Shown here piece after piece: positions 1 to 6,262 of a stretch of 7,728 nt of DNA. Source of the DNA: Gemmatimonadales bacterium (GTDB lineage Bacteria > Gemmatimonadota > Gemmatimonadetes > Gemmatimonadales > GWC2-71-9). Location of the stretch: NCBI GenBank assembly GCA_013813675.1, contig JACCRH010000278.1, forward strand, positions 1-7,728, in the 5' to 3' direction. The first letter of the stretch is position 1. Each line of letters begins with the position of its first letter. Made by a program: the position numbers and the translations under genes. Under the pieces are notes generated by a model. That model was not told where the DNA came from. It made no database searches and saw only the letters and a list, made by a program, of their open reading frames with translations.

Positions 1-151
1 GGCTCATGCCGGGGATGGACCGCAAGAGCTCGAACGGCGCCGAAAAGGCGCCGGTGGCAGTGTGGCAGACTTGGAGAATTGCGTGAATGCGGTGCGGGCC
101 GATACCCGGCGTCAACGCCAGCGCCACGTAGGCGACGCGCTGCTGATCCAC
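1..151 (-). CDS. dprA: DNA-processing protein DprA, N-terminal fragment (cut by window edge)
   Basis: Only the first 50 residues are inside the window. They begin MDQQRVAYVALALTPGIGPH (GTG start read as Met) and continue to a SIPGMS segment. The pattern LALTPGIGPxRIxAIL, followed about 25 residues later by LRSIPGMS, is the N-terminal helical/helix-hairpin-helix-like region of DprA/Smf. In known members this precedes the Rossmann-like domain that binds single-stranded DNA and loads RecA during transformation; that domain lies outside the window. The GTG at 149-151 shares one base with the obg stop (TAGTG). A GAGG-type ribosome binding sequence sits about 4 bases upstream, inside the obg tail, so this start is well supported and translation is probably coupled to obg. 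The call rests on a short stretch, but the motif is characteristic. Confidence 0.86.
   Translation of the reverse strand, partial: MDQQRVAYVALALTPGIGPHRIHAILQVCHTATGAFSAPFELLRSIPGMS
35..53. repeat. Perfect 7-bp inverted repeat with 5-nt loop inside dprA
   Basis: Arms CGGCGCC (35-41) and GGCGCCG (47-53) flank a GAAAA loop. In the dprA transcript the loop is UUUUC. It falls in codons for TGAFSAP and is not followed by a U tract within dprA. It is probably a by-product of GC-rich codon choice, although it could cause a local pause. Confidence 0.45.
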
Positions 152-1179
152 TAGTCCTCGGCTTCCTGCCGCCAGGCCTCCACCGGCGCCTCCTCGCTCT
201 TGGCTGCTTCGACGAACTTCCAGAGATACTCCTTCCCCTCCTCGACCCCCGTGCCCGCCGCGCCCGACACGGCAAGAATTCCCGCGGCATCCGGCGCCAC
301 GATGGACGGCACGGTATCATCGGTGGGGAGGAGGTCACGCTTGGTCAGCAGCACCACGTGCGCCTTCCGCGCGAGGGTCTCGCTGTACTCCCGGATCTCG
401 TGCCGCAGCCGATGGTAGACCGCATCCAGGTCGGGGCTATCGAGCGGGATCAGGTAAGCCAACACCCGGGTGCGCTCCACGTGCTGCAGGAAGCGGAGGC
501 CGAGCCCTTTGCCTTGGTGCGCGCCTTCGATGATTCCCGGAATGTCGGCAAGGACGAAGCTGCGGTGGCCCGACAGTCCCACCACGCCGAGGTTGGGCTC
601 CAGGGTGGTGAAGGGGTAGTCCGCGATCTTGGGCCGGGCCGCCGACATGACCGAGAGCAGGGTACTCTTGCCGGCGTTGGGTTCGCCGACCAGACCCACA
701 TCGGCGATCAGCTTGAGAACCAGCTCGATCGAGCGGTCCTCGCCCTCTTCGCCCGGCTCCCATTCGCGGGGAGCTTGATGGGTGGAGGTGGCGAAGCGCG
801 CGTTGCCCCGCCCGCCCCGGCCTCCTTTGGCCACCAGGATCACGTCGTCGGGCCGAAGCACCTCGCCGAGCAGCTCGCCACTGTCGGCATCGCGAACCAG
901 CGTGCCCGCCGGAACCGGCAGGTATACATCGGCCGACGAGGCGCCGGTCTGGGTCTTGCCCCTGCCGTGCTCGCCGCGCTCCGCCTTCCACGCGTTGCGG
1001 TACCGGTAGTCCAGCAGCGTGGCGAGGTTGGCGTCGCCCCGCACATAGACGCTGCCGCCATGGCCTCCGTCGCCGCCATCGGGGCCGCCCTTGGGCTTGT
1101 ACTTGAACCGGGCGAACGAGCTGGCGCCCGAGCCTCCGGTGCCGGCAGTCACCCGCACCACCGCGCGGTCGATGAACAT
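151..1179 (-). CDS. obg: Obg-family GTPase (ObgE/CgtA), short form without C-terminal extension
   Basis: This 342-residue protein has the two conserved Obg parts in order. The glycine-rich Obg fold (about 1-157) contains KPKGGPDGGDGGHGGSVYV near 28-46 and AKGGRGGRGNARFATSTHQAP near 117-137. The GTPase domain (about 158-325) contains G1 GEPNAGKST at 165-173, switch region DYPFTTLEPNLG at 187-198, G3 DIPG at 212-215, G4 TKRD at 279-282 and a G5-like SGA near 305-307. Obg proteins bind the large ribosomal subunit and act in ribosome assembly and the stringent response. The start MFIDRAVVRV matches the family N-terminus; a longer upstream reading (to 1449) only overlaps the neighbouring gene in another frame. 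It ends with an acidic tail soon after the G domain, so the C-terminal OCT domain of Bacillus-type Obg is absent. G4 has Thr where Obg usually has Asn (NKxD), and the residue after the first Gly of G1 is Glu. The gene is translationally coupled to its neighbours on both sides. Confidence 0.97.
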   Translation of the reverse strand: MFIDRAVVRVTAGTGGSGASSFARFKYKPKGGPDGGDGGHGGSVYVRGDANLATLLDYRYRNAWKAERGEHGRGKTQTGASSADVYLPVPAGTLVRDADSGELLGEVLRPDDVILVAKGGRGGRGNARFATSTHQAPREWEPGEEGEDRSIELVLKLIADVGLVGEPNAGKSTLLSVMSAARPKIADYPFTTLEPNLGVVGLSGHRSFVLADIPGIIEGAHQGKGLGLRFLQHVERTRVLAYLIPLDSPDLDAVYHRLRHEIREYSETLARKAHVVLLTKRDLLPTDDTVPSIVAPDAAGILAVSGAAGTGVEEGKEYLWKFVEAAKSEEAPVEAWRQEAED

Positions 1180-1820
1180 CAGTTGCCCGGCGACCACCCC
1201 TCGCGGACGGTGCGCCACAGCTCCTTGATCTTTTTCCACTGGTCGAACGACAGCAGGGGATTGACGATGGAGAGCACGCCGTCGATCTGGCCGAACGAGG
1301 CCCCCGCGTTGAGCGCCCCGCGCAGGTGCGAGTGAAGCTGCTTGGGCGTTTCGAGCACGGCGGTCTGGGCCACCGTGCAGAGCTCGCGGCGCATCAGATC
1401 GAGCCCGGGCCGCCCCATGGTGCGGCCATAGCCCTCGGTGATCATCCACGCGTCGATGGCGGGATGGAGGGCGCGCACGCTGTCGCGCAGCTTGGAGTAG
1501 TTCTCACCATAGACCGTGGCACAGACCCGCTCGCCCCGGCGAGACCATTCACCCACCTGGCCGTAGTCCTGCCCCTCGTCGGTATCGGGCGCGGAGAGCG
1601 CGCTGAACTTCCGCCAGACCGCGAAGGCGATGAGCGCCCGGGGATACCCCACCATCAGCACCGATTGGAGCAGCAGCTCCTCGACCCAGTCCGCCGGCAC
1701 CTGTGACGCTCTCAGCGGTCCGACCCGGTCTCGCAGCTCGGGTTCATAGCCCTGCGCGATCGCCGCCGCGAACCGCACCAGGTCCCGCGTTTGGGGATCG
1801 AGATTGTCTTGTTTCGCCAT
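1179..1820 (-). CDS. Carboxymuconolactone decarboxylase (CMD/AhpD-like) family protein
   Basis: This is a 213-residue, mostly helical protein built as two CMD-like halves. The first holds WVEELLLQSVLMVGYPRALI (45-64). The second holds RRELCTVAQTAVLETPKQLH (144-163), then SHLRGALNAGASFGQIDGVL (164-183). The second half fits the CMD core pattern E-x-C-x-V/A...H...A...G, with His163 and His165 at the conserved histidine position. The CxxC pair that makes AhpD a peroxidase is absent; only Cys100 and Cys148 are present. It is therefore closer to the decarboxylase-type or uncharacterised members, and the substrate cannot be named. The start is uncertain. ATG 1820 (MAKQDNLDPQ) matches the usual beginning of such proteins. 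GTG 1838 and GTG 1826 are in frame upstream, and a GGGAGG purine run lies almost directly against GTG 1838 and about 19 bases from the ATG. Its TGA overlaps the obg ATG (TGATG), so it is the first gene of an operon with obg and dprA. Confidence 0.85.
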   Translation of the reverse strand: MAKQDNLDPQTRDLVRFAAAIAQGYEPELRDRVGPLRASQVPADWVEELLLQSVLMVGYPRALIAFAVWRKFSALSAPDTDEGQDYGQVGEWSRRGERVCATVYGENYSKLRDSVRALHPAIDAWMITEGYGRTMGRPGLDLMRRELCTVAQTAVLETPKQLHSHLRGALNAGASFGQIDGVLSIVNPLLSFDQWKKIKELWRTVREGWSPGN

Positions 1821-1884
1821 GGACACAAGATAACCCACCCCTCCCTTTGACTCTCGTACCGCGATCCTGTTGCTTTCCCCGCCG
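1821..1884. promoter_or_regulatory. Short divergent intergenic region, likely back-to-back promoters
   Basis: Only 64 bases separate the ATG of the CMD-like gene (minus) from the ATG of the Wzi-like gene (plus), so promoters for both operons must lie here or inside the coding ends. On the plus strand TTGACT (1847-1852) resembles a -35 hexamer, but no good -10 follows at 16-18 bases. On the minus strand the purine run GGGAGGGG (1839-1846, reverse complement) could be a ribosome binding sequence. No Shine-Dalgarno-like sequence precedes the plus-strand ATG at 1885 or TTG at 1870. This is inferred from geometry more than from clear motifs. Confidence 0.35.
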
Positions 1885-3399
1885 ATGCCTCGCCCCTGCT
1901 CCGCCCTGCTCGCCGCGGTATTCCTCGGTGCGCTCGCCTCCCAGCGCGGCGTCGCGCAGTCCTCTCCCTACCTCCCGCTCGACGACCCTCGGCTGCCGCT
2001 GCTCGAGCACCTCATCGCCCGTGGCGACATCGCGGATCCTTGGCCCATGGTGCGGCCTTTCCGCCGCGCCGATGCGCTCCGGGTCCTGGCCGCCGCCGAC
2101 ACCGCGGCCGGCGGGATCTCGCCGCTGATCCGGCGGCTTCGAACCGAGCTCGAGGAGCCGCCCGGCACCCAGCGCTGGCTGGTGGGCGCCCGCGCCGGAG
2201 TGCAAGCCTACAGCCACATCCGCCGAGACCTCCTCCACCCCATCGGTCCCGACGGAGCGCGTCCCTACGGAGAGCTGTTGGGCGAAGCCACCTTGGGCCC
2301 CTTCGCGCTGGTGAGCCGTCTCGCCGCCGAGCCGCGCCTTCCCGACGATCCCGAGTGGCCCGGCCGCCGCGACCTGGAGTTGGCCTGGCGCATGGCCGAG
2401 GCCTACCTGAGCGCGCAGTTCAAGTACGGCGCCCTCTTCTATGGGCAGATGGACCGCAACTGGGGGCCGGTGGGCATCGAGGGCATTGGCCTCAGTGACT
2501 ACGGATACAACGACCCCGAGCTCGGCTTCGAGCTCGGGGTCGACGCGGTGCGGCTGGCGGGCCTGGCCCGCTCGCTGGAAGACGGCCGCGACAGCGCCGG
2601 GGCGCGGGTCCACCGCTACTTCTTCGCCCACCGGCTCGGCGTCCAGGTGAGCGACCGGCTTCGGCTCGGCGTGTGGGAGACCACCGTGCTCGCGGGGGCC
2701 GACCGCGAGTTCGACGGCCGCTACCGGAACCCGCTCAGCCTGCTCCTCCTGGCCAACCAGTACGGCCTCGGCGCCGACGGCAACGTGCTGTTCGGAGTCG
2801 ACGCCCGCTACCGCCTCGGCAGGGGCACCGCGGTGGAGGCCCAGATCGGCCTCGACGACCTCCAGTACGAGAACACCTCCGGTGAGGATCGCTACCCCAA
2901 CCGCTGGGCCTTCACCCTCGCGGCTCACGGCCCGCTGGGCTCGCGGCTGGCCTGGCGGGCGCTCTATACCCAGGCCTCCAGCCTCGCCTTCCGCACCGCC
3001 GATCGGTTCGAGAATCTGACCGACGGAGGCGTCGGGCTGGGACGGAACTTCGCCGACATGGACCGGGCGACCGTCACCCTGAGCCTGCCCGCGGGAACCC
3101 GCTGGCTGCTCACTCCGGAGCTCACCCTCCAGCGTCAGGGCGAGGGCGGCATCAACGATCCCTTTCCCGCCTCAGCGGAGGAGGCGGGCGCGCTGCCGCA
3201 GCTCTTCATCGGCACGGTGGAGCGGACCTGGCGCGCGGCGGTGGCTTTGAGCGGCCGGCAAGGTCCGCTGGATCTGCGCGCCACCGCAGGGATTCATCAT
3301 GTGGTCAACGCCGGCAACCGGGAAGGCATTACTGACAACCGGTTCGTGGGCCGGCTTCAGGCGACGCTGGGCTTCAGCCGCCGGGGAGCGATCGAATGA
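1885..3399 (+). CDS. Wzi-like outer-membrane beta-barrel (capsule assembly Wzi family)
   Basis: This 504-residue protein has an N-terminal secretion signal. MPRPCSALLAAVFLGALASQ is followed by RGVAQ, with likely cleavage near residue 25. Next comes a short region with PLDDPRLPLLEHLIARGDI and WPMVRPFRRADALRVL, like the periplasmic N-terminus of Wzi-type proteins. A long stretch of alternating aromatic/polar strands follows, including LFYGQMDRNWGPVG, HRYFFAHRLGVQVSDRLRLG and RYRNPLSLLLLANQYGLG. The FFAHRL...LRLGVWET...YRNPL order is typical of the Wzi family. It ends with an outer-membrane-type strand, LQATLGF, near the C-terminus. E. coli Wzi is a barrel lectin that anchors group 1 capsule at the cell surface; members in other phyla are mostly uncharacterised, so capsule attachment here is inference. 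ATG 1885 was chosen over TTG 1870 because it gives a compact signal peptide; neither has a visible Shine-Dalgarno. The gene overlaps rfaE1 by ATGA, linking it to LPS/heptose metabolism. Confidence 0.75.
   Translation: MPRPCSALLAAVFLGALASQRGVAQSSPYLPLDDPRLPLLEHLIARGDIADPWPMVRPFRRADALRVLAAADTAAGGISPLIRRLRTELEEPPGTQRWLVGARAGVQAYSHIRRDLLHPIGPDGARPYGELLGEATLGPFALVSRLAAEPRLPDDPEWPGRRDLELAWRMAEAYLSAQFKYGALFYGQMDRNWGPVGIEGIGLSDYGYNDPELGFELGVDAVRLAGLARSLEDGRDSAGARVHRYFFAHRLGVQVSDRLRLGVWETTVLAGADREFDGRYRNPLSLLLLANQYGLGADGNVLFGVDARYRLGRGTAVEAQIGLDDLQYENTSGEDRYPNRWAFTLAAHGPLGSRLAWRALYTQASSLAFRTADRFENLTDGGVGLGRNFADMDRATVTLSLPAGTRWLLTPELTLQRQGEGGINDPFPASAEEAGALPQLFIGTVERTWRAAVALSGRQGPLDLRATAGIHHVVNAGNREGITDNRFVGRLQATLGFSRRGAIE
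2511..2542. repeat. Perfect 14-bp inverted repeat with 4-nt loop inside the Wzi-like gene
   Basis: The left arm CGACCCCGAGCTCG (2511-2524) is the exact reverse complement of the right arm CGAGCTCGGGGTCG (2529-2542), with loop GCTT. In mRNA this would be a very stable, fully paired GC-rich hairpin. It lies in frame over codons for NDPELGFELGVD, where the protein itself repeats ELG-FELG. No U run follows, so it is not an ordinary intrinsic terminator. The pairing is directly seen; any role is unknown. Confidence 0.8.
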
Positions 3400-4427
3400 C
3401 CCATCCGCCGCCGCTGAGCCGCGACCGTCTCATGCAGTTGATCCATCGCATGAAGAGCAGCCGGGTGGTGGTGGTGGGCGACATCATGATCGACCGCTAT
3501 CTGTTCGGAGACACCGAGCGGCTCTCCCCAGAGGCGCCGGTGCCGGTGGTGACGGTCCGCGACCGGCAAGCCAAGCTGGGCGGCGCGGCCAACGTCGCGG
3601 CGAACGTGGCGTCAATGGGCGCTACTTGCCTCCTGGTGGGCACCGTGGGTGACGACGGGGACGGCGCGGCGATCCGGCAGGAGCTGGTGGTGGCCCGACT
3701 CGACGGCCGGTTCGTCGTCACCGTGGCGGGCCGCCCTACCACCTCCAAGACCCGGATCATCGCCCGCTCGCAGCAGATCGTCAGGATCGACGACGAGGTG
3801 GACGCGCTGCTCGAAGGTCCCAATCTCGCCCGGCTGGTCAAGGCTGCCCAGGACGCGCTGGCCGACGCCGACGCCCTGCTGCTGGAGGACTACAACAAGG
3901 GCGCGCTGGCCCCCGGCCTGATCGCGCCGGTGATGGAGGTGGCCCGGCGGCGAGGGATCCCCGTCGTCGTCGACCCGAAATACCACCAGTTCTTCGAGTA
4001 CGCGGGAGCCACCGTGTTCAAGCCCAACCGGCGGGAGCTGGAATCCGCGCTCGGCGCGGCGGTGGATCTGCAGGACCGGAACGCCTTGCCCGAAGTACTC
4101 ACCCGGCTCAAGGCGGACAACCTGCTGGTGACGCTGGGCGCGGAGGGGATGCTGCTGGTGACGAAGGACGGAAGCTCGCTCCGGATCCCCAGCATTGCCC
4201 GGAAGGTCTACGATGTCTCCGGTGCGGGCGACACCGTCACCGCCTGGCTCGGCACCGCGCTCGCGGCGGGCGCCTCACTGGCCGAGGCGGCGCAACTGGC
4301 CAACTACGCCGCCGGTGTCGAGGTGGGCAAGCCTGGCGTGGCCACCGTGACACCAGAGGAAGTGCTCGCGGTGCACGAGGAGCGGTTCGACCAGATCGGA
4401 AGGTTGCGGAGGGGAGGCGCGATCTAG
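3396..4427 (+). CDS. rfaE1: D-glycero-beta-D-manno-heptose-7-phosphate kinase (RfaE1/HldE kinase domain)
   Basis: This 343-residue PfkB/ribokinase-family sugar kinase phosphorylates D,D-heptose 7-phosphate at C1 in the cytoplasm, a step towards ADP-heptose for LPS inner core or related glycans. Visible landmarks are VVVVGDIMIDRYLFGDTERL (24-43) with SPEAPVPV (44-51), sugar-contacting LGGAANVAANVASMG (61-75), TSKTRIIARSQQIVRIDDE (116-134), LEDYNKGAL (163-171), VVDPKY (191-196), FKPNRRE (208-214), and the ATP/anion-hole motif DVSGAGDT (273-280) with catalytic Asp279. The length fits the kinase alone; the C-terminal nucleotidyltransferase domain of bifunctional E. coli HldE is absent, so an RfaE2/HldC must be encoded elsewhere. 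The start ATG overlaps the Wzi-like stop (ATGA), with GGGGAG about 7 bases upstream, so translation is probably coupled. Its TAG stop lies within the CTAG that also ends the opposite-strand gene. Confidence 0.95.
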   Translation: MTHPPPLSRDRLMQLIHRMKSSRVVVVGDIMIDRYLFGDTERLSPEAPVPVVTVRDRQAKLGGAANVAANVASMGATCLLVGTVGDDGDGAAIRQELVVARLDGRFVVTVAGRPTTSKTRIIARSQQIVRIDDEVDALLEGPNLARLVKAAQDALADADALLLEDYNKGALAPGLIAPVMEVARRRGIPVVVDPKYHQFFEYAGATVFKPNRRELESALGAAVDLQDRNALPEVLTRLKADNLLVTLGAEGMLLVTKDGSSLRIPSIARKVYDVSGAGDTVTAWLGTALAAGASLAEAAQLANYAAGVEVGKPGVATVTPEEVLAVHEERFDQIGRLRRGGAI

Positions 4428-5515
4428 GAGGCCACGCCAGTCCCGAAGCCGAGCCACACCCGCCAGGTTTCCTTGACCCCGTCGAGATACTGCTGGAGCA
4501 GGCGGGCGCCCTGGATGTGCTTGGGGTTCAGCTCCACCACCCCCGACTCGCTCATCCGCTGCCGCAGGAGCTCGACGCACTCGACTTCCGCGGCCTCCGC
4601 CAGCCGCTCCTTGCTCCAGGAGTTCCGGGGACGCACGCCGCAATGGGCCAGGAAGCCGAGCAGGTCCCGGCGGGTCCAGCCCGAAAGCCACCCCTTCAGC
4701 TCCGTTGCTGGAACCACCAGGCCGGTATCCATGATGAGCCGGGTGGACTCGGCCACATCGAGTCCGCGCTTTCGCGTCTCGTAGCGGCTCAGGCTGGCCA
4801 GGGTTCGCGGGATACTGGGGTCGGCGACGAGGTGGCGGAGCACGTCGGCAGCATGGGCTCGGGCGCCGAGCGGAAGCGGAAGCAGGAGGTCGAGGACGGC
4901 GGTGAGATGGGGATCATCGGGGGGAACCAGCGGAAGGAGGGCGTCGGGAGCGAGCGGCGGCCAGGTGGACCAGTAGCTCATCTCGCTCGCCATCCGCTGG
5001 ACGAACTCGTTGCGAAGCCCGACCAGGCGTTCGGGGCCGACCAAGGTGAAGCCATGGGGACAGAGGGCCGCCGCCAGGAAGTCGGCGGCCTCGCCGGTCA
5101 TGATGAACCCGGAAAAGCCCTCATGGGCCGCGAGCAGGATCAGCGCCACCCGGAGGTCGAGATAGGCCTCGTCCGAGCCGTCGCGCAGATGAATGCCCAA
5201 CTGCGCTTCGAGCAGAGACTCCGCCAGAGCGCGATACCGTCCGCGGAACTCTTCCTCCGACGCGCCGGCTCCCGGATTGGCTTGCCGCACGCGCCAGAGG
5301 TATTCCCCGGCCGACTCGGCGTCGCCCCGGTTCACCCGGTCGCGCAGCCAGGGAGAGAAGTCCACACACGGCACGCAACTCGATGGACTGTGCGCGCGGG
5401 AAAGACAGGGAAAATCCGGATGCCCGATACCTTCGGTAAAGCCGGTCAGATCGCAGGCGACTCGATCGGCATAGGTGATAGCCGAAGAGCCCACCTCGAG
5501 AGTCTGCATCGCCAC
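4424..5515 (-). CDS. Unrecognised 363-residue protein with N-terminal Cys/His cluster and SAP-like C-terminal segment
   Basis: I do not recognise the family. The reading frame is long, uses high-GC third positions, and reads like a soluble helical protein. The N-terminus holds Cys21, His32, Cys37, His42, Cys47 and Cys50 (the last two as CVPC), which could bind a metal or an Fe-S cluster. The middle (about 85-245) is leucine/alanine-rich helices, with LRVALILLAAHEGFSGFIMT at 121-140. Near 281-310, TRRDLLGFLAHCGVRPRNSW followed by SKERLAEAA looks like a SAP-type helix-turn-helix used for nucleic-acid contact; this is resemblance only. There is no signal peptide and no convincing membrane span. 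GTG 5515 has CAGGG six bases upstream. ATG 5509 (MQTLEVGSS) is the alternative start and lacks an obvious ribosome binding site. It converges with rfaE1, sharing the CTAG stop. It seems monocistronic, with 228 bases separating it from the receiver gene upstream. Confidence 0.72.
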   Translation of the reverse strand: MAMQTLEVGSSAITYADRVACDLTGFTEGIGHPDFPCLSRAHSPSSCVPCVDFSPWLRDRVNRGDAESAGEYLWRVRQANPGAGASEEEFRGRYRALAESLLEAQLGIHLRDGSDEAYLDLRVALILLAAHEGFSGFIMTGEAADFLAAALCPHGFTLVGPERLVGLRNEFVQRMASEMSYWSTWPPLAPDALLPLVPPDDPHLTAVLDLLLPLPLGARAHAADVLRHLVADPSIPRTLASLSRYETRKRGLDVAESTRLIMDTGLVVPATELKGWLSGWTRRDLLGFLAHCGVRPRNSWSKERLAEAAEVECVELLRQRMSESGVVELNPKHIQGARLLQQYLDGVKETWRVWLGFGTGVAS

Positions 5516-5610
5516 GAGAGACCCTGGTGTCGGTTATTGATTTCGGGCCGAGGCTCCGGTCGAGCGGGACACGCCATGCGGGTCGCCCTCGCCGGTCCAG
5601 GCCAGGAATC

Positions 5611-5616
5611 AGTATA
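5611..5616 (-). promoter_or_regulatory. Possible -10 element for the 363-residue gene
   Basis: Read on the minus strand the sequence is TATACT, five of six matches to the sigma-70 -10 consensus, in an A/T-rich patch that stands out from the GC-rich surroundings. It lies about 95 bases upstream of the gene start. A TTGCCA lies 21 bases further upstream, too far for a standard -35, and nothing better is at 16-18 bases. Plausible but weak. Confidence 0.25.
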
Positions 5617-5708
5617 TGTTGACCTACCCAGCCGGTTTGGCAAGGGGTTAGCCGGGTTCAATCTCAGGGGAAGGGGTCAACCGGGCGGCAACCGGGGCTA
5701 GGGCTAAT

Positions 5709-5734
5709 CCGCGCCGTCCGGTCCGGCAGCGCGG
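5709..5734 (-). terminator. Possible terminator-like hairpin after the response regulator
   Basis: CCGCGC (5709-5714) pairs with GCGCGG (5729-5734), and a few more inner pairs can form past one mismatch. The stem begins about 9 bases after the TGA of the response regulator at 5744, the right place for a transcript end. No U tract follows, so intrinsic termination would be weak. It could instead protect the 3' end. Confidence 0.3.
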
Positions 5735-5743
5735 CTGTTCAAA

Positions 5744-6187
5744 TCAAGGTCGTTTCCGAGTCTTGTCAGGCCGGGCCGGGTTAATGGCCGGCGCAACCTG
5801 GCGATCCATGGCCTGGCGAACCTTGAAGAGCAGCTCGTCCATGGTGTACGGCTTGGCCAGAAAGAGCACGTCCAAGTCCTGCAGTCCATGCTCGGCGAGA
5901 ACCTCCGCCGGGTGGGCCGACATGAAGAGGATTCGTTGGCCTGGTCGATGGCTGAGCAGCTGTTTGGCGAGCTCGACCCCGTCGGTTTCCGGCATCACCA
6001 CGTCGAGCAACACCAGGTCGATCGGGCCCTGGGAGATACGGAAGACGTCGAGCGCCTCCTCTGCACCATCAGCTTCCAGGACCCTGAGGCCCAGCTCTCT
6101 CAGCATCCGGGAGGCCACGTGTCGCGAGATCCTCTCGTCGTCTACGACGAGAACGGTGACGTACGGGGCCGGGAACCGGGCAGTCAC
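5744..6187 (-). CDS. Single-domain response regulator (CheY-like receiver)
   Basis: This 147-residue protein is essentially one receiver domain. Acidic pocket Asp16/Asp17 lies in VLVVDDE, phosphoacceptor Asp62 in DLVLLDVVMPETDG (57-70), the switch residue Ser90 in ILFMSAH (86-92), and conserved Lys112-Pro113 in FLAKPYTMDELLFKVRQAMD. The C-terminal tail (about 131-147) is basic and Pro-rich (PARPDKTRKRP), and no DNA-binding or enzymatic output domain follows. The KPYTMDELLFKVR pattern resembles receivers attached to hybrid histidine kinases, so it may act as a phosphorelay intermediate or by protein contact; no kinase is in the window. The GTG start at 6187 is supported by AAGGGAG about 9 bases upstream. 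It lies 75 bases downstream of the coiled-coil gene in the same direction and may share its transcript. Confidence 0.93.
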   Translation of the reverse strand: MTARFPAPYVTVLVVDDERISRHVASRMLRELGLRVLEADGAEEALDVFRISQGPIDLVLLDVVMPETDGVELAKQLLSHRPGQRILFMSAHPAEVLAEHGLQDLDVLFLAKPYTMDELLFKVRQAMDRQVAPAINPARPDKTRKRP

Positions 6188-6262
6188 AGAGAGATTCTCC
6201 CTTGAGTTGTGGGCAAGTAGGGAGAAAGTAGAGCGTCTTTCCGGCCCGGTGGGTGAGGCAGA

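Noticed and set aside
79..1335. Long plus-strand frame (418 residues) opposite obg and part of the CMD-like gene
   Set aside because: It is the mirror of clearly conserved minus-strand genes. The translation is Arg/Pro/His/Gly-rich with no recognisable motif. High GC content produces such long open antisense frames.
1180..1449. N-terminal extension of obg up to 1449
   Set aside because: It overlaps the CMD-like gene in another frame, and its translation lacks Obg features. The family N-terminus MFIDRAVVRV begins exactly at the TGATG overlap.
1744..2928. Minus-strand 394-residue frame opposite the Wzi-like gene
   Set aside because: It is compositionally biased with no domain pattern. The plus strand has a signal peptide, barrel strands and a coupled downstream gene.
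5646..5690. tRNA-like T-arm pattern (GGGTTCAATCTC) in the intergenic region
   Set aside because: Only one short loop-like match; no acceptor stem, D-arm or anticodon arm can be paired around it.
4517..5701. Plus-strand 394-residue frame opposite the 363-residue gene
   Set aside because: Both strands are open, so this needed thought. The minus frame has more natural residue composition, helix-like hydrophobic patterns and a sensible start. The plus frame is rich in Gly/Arg/Gln/His, as antisense frames are, and has no ribosome binding site.
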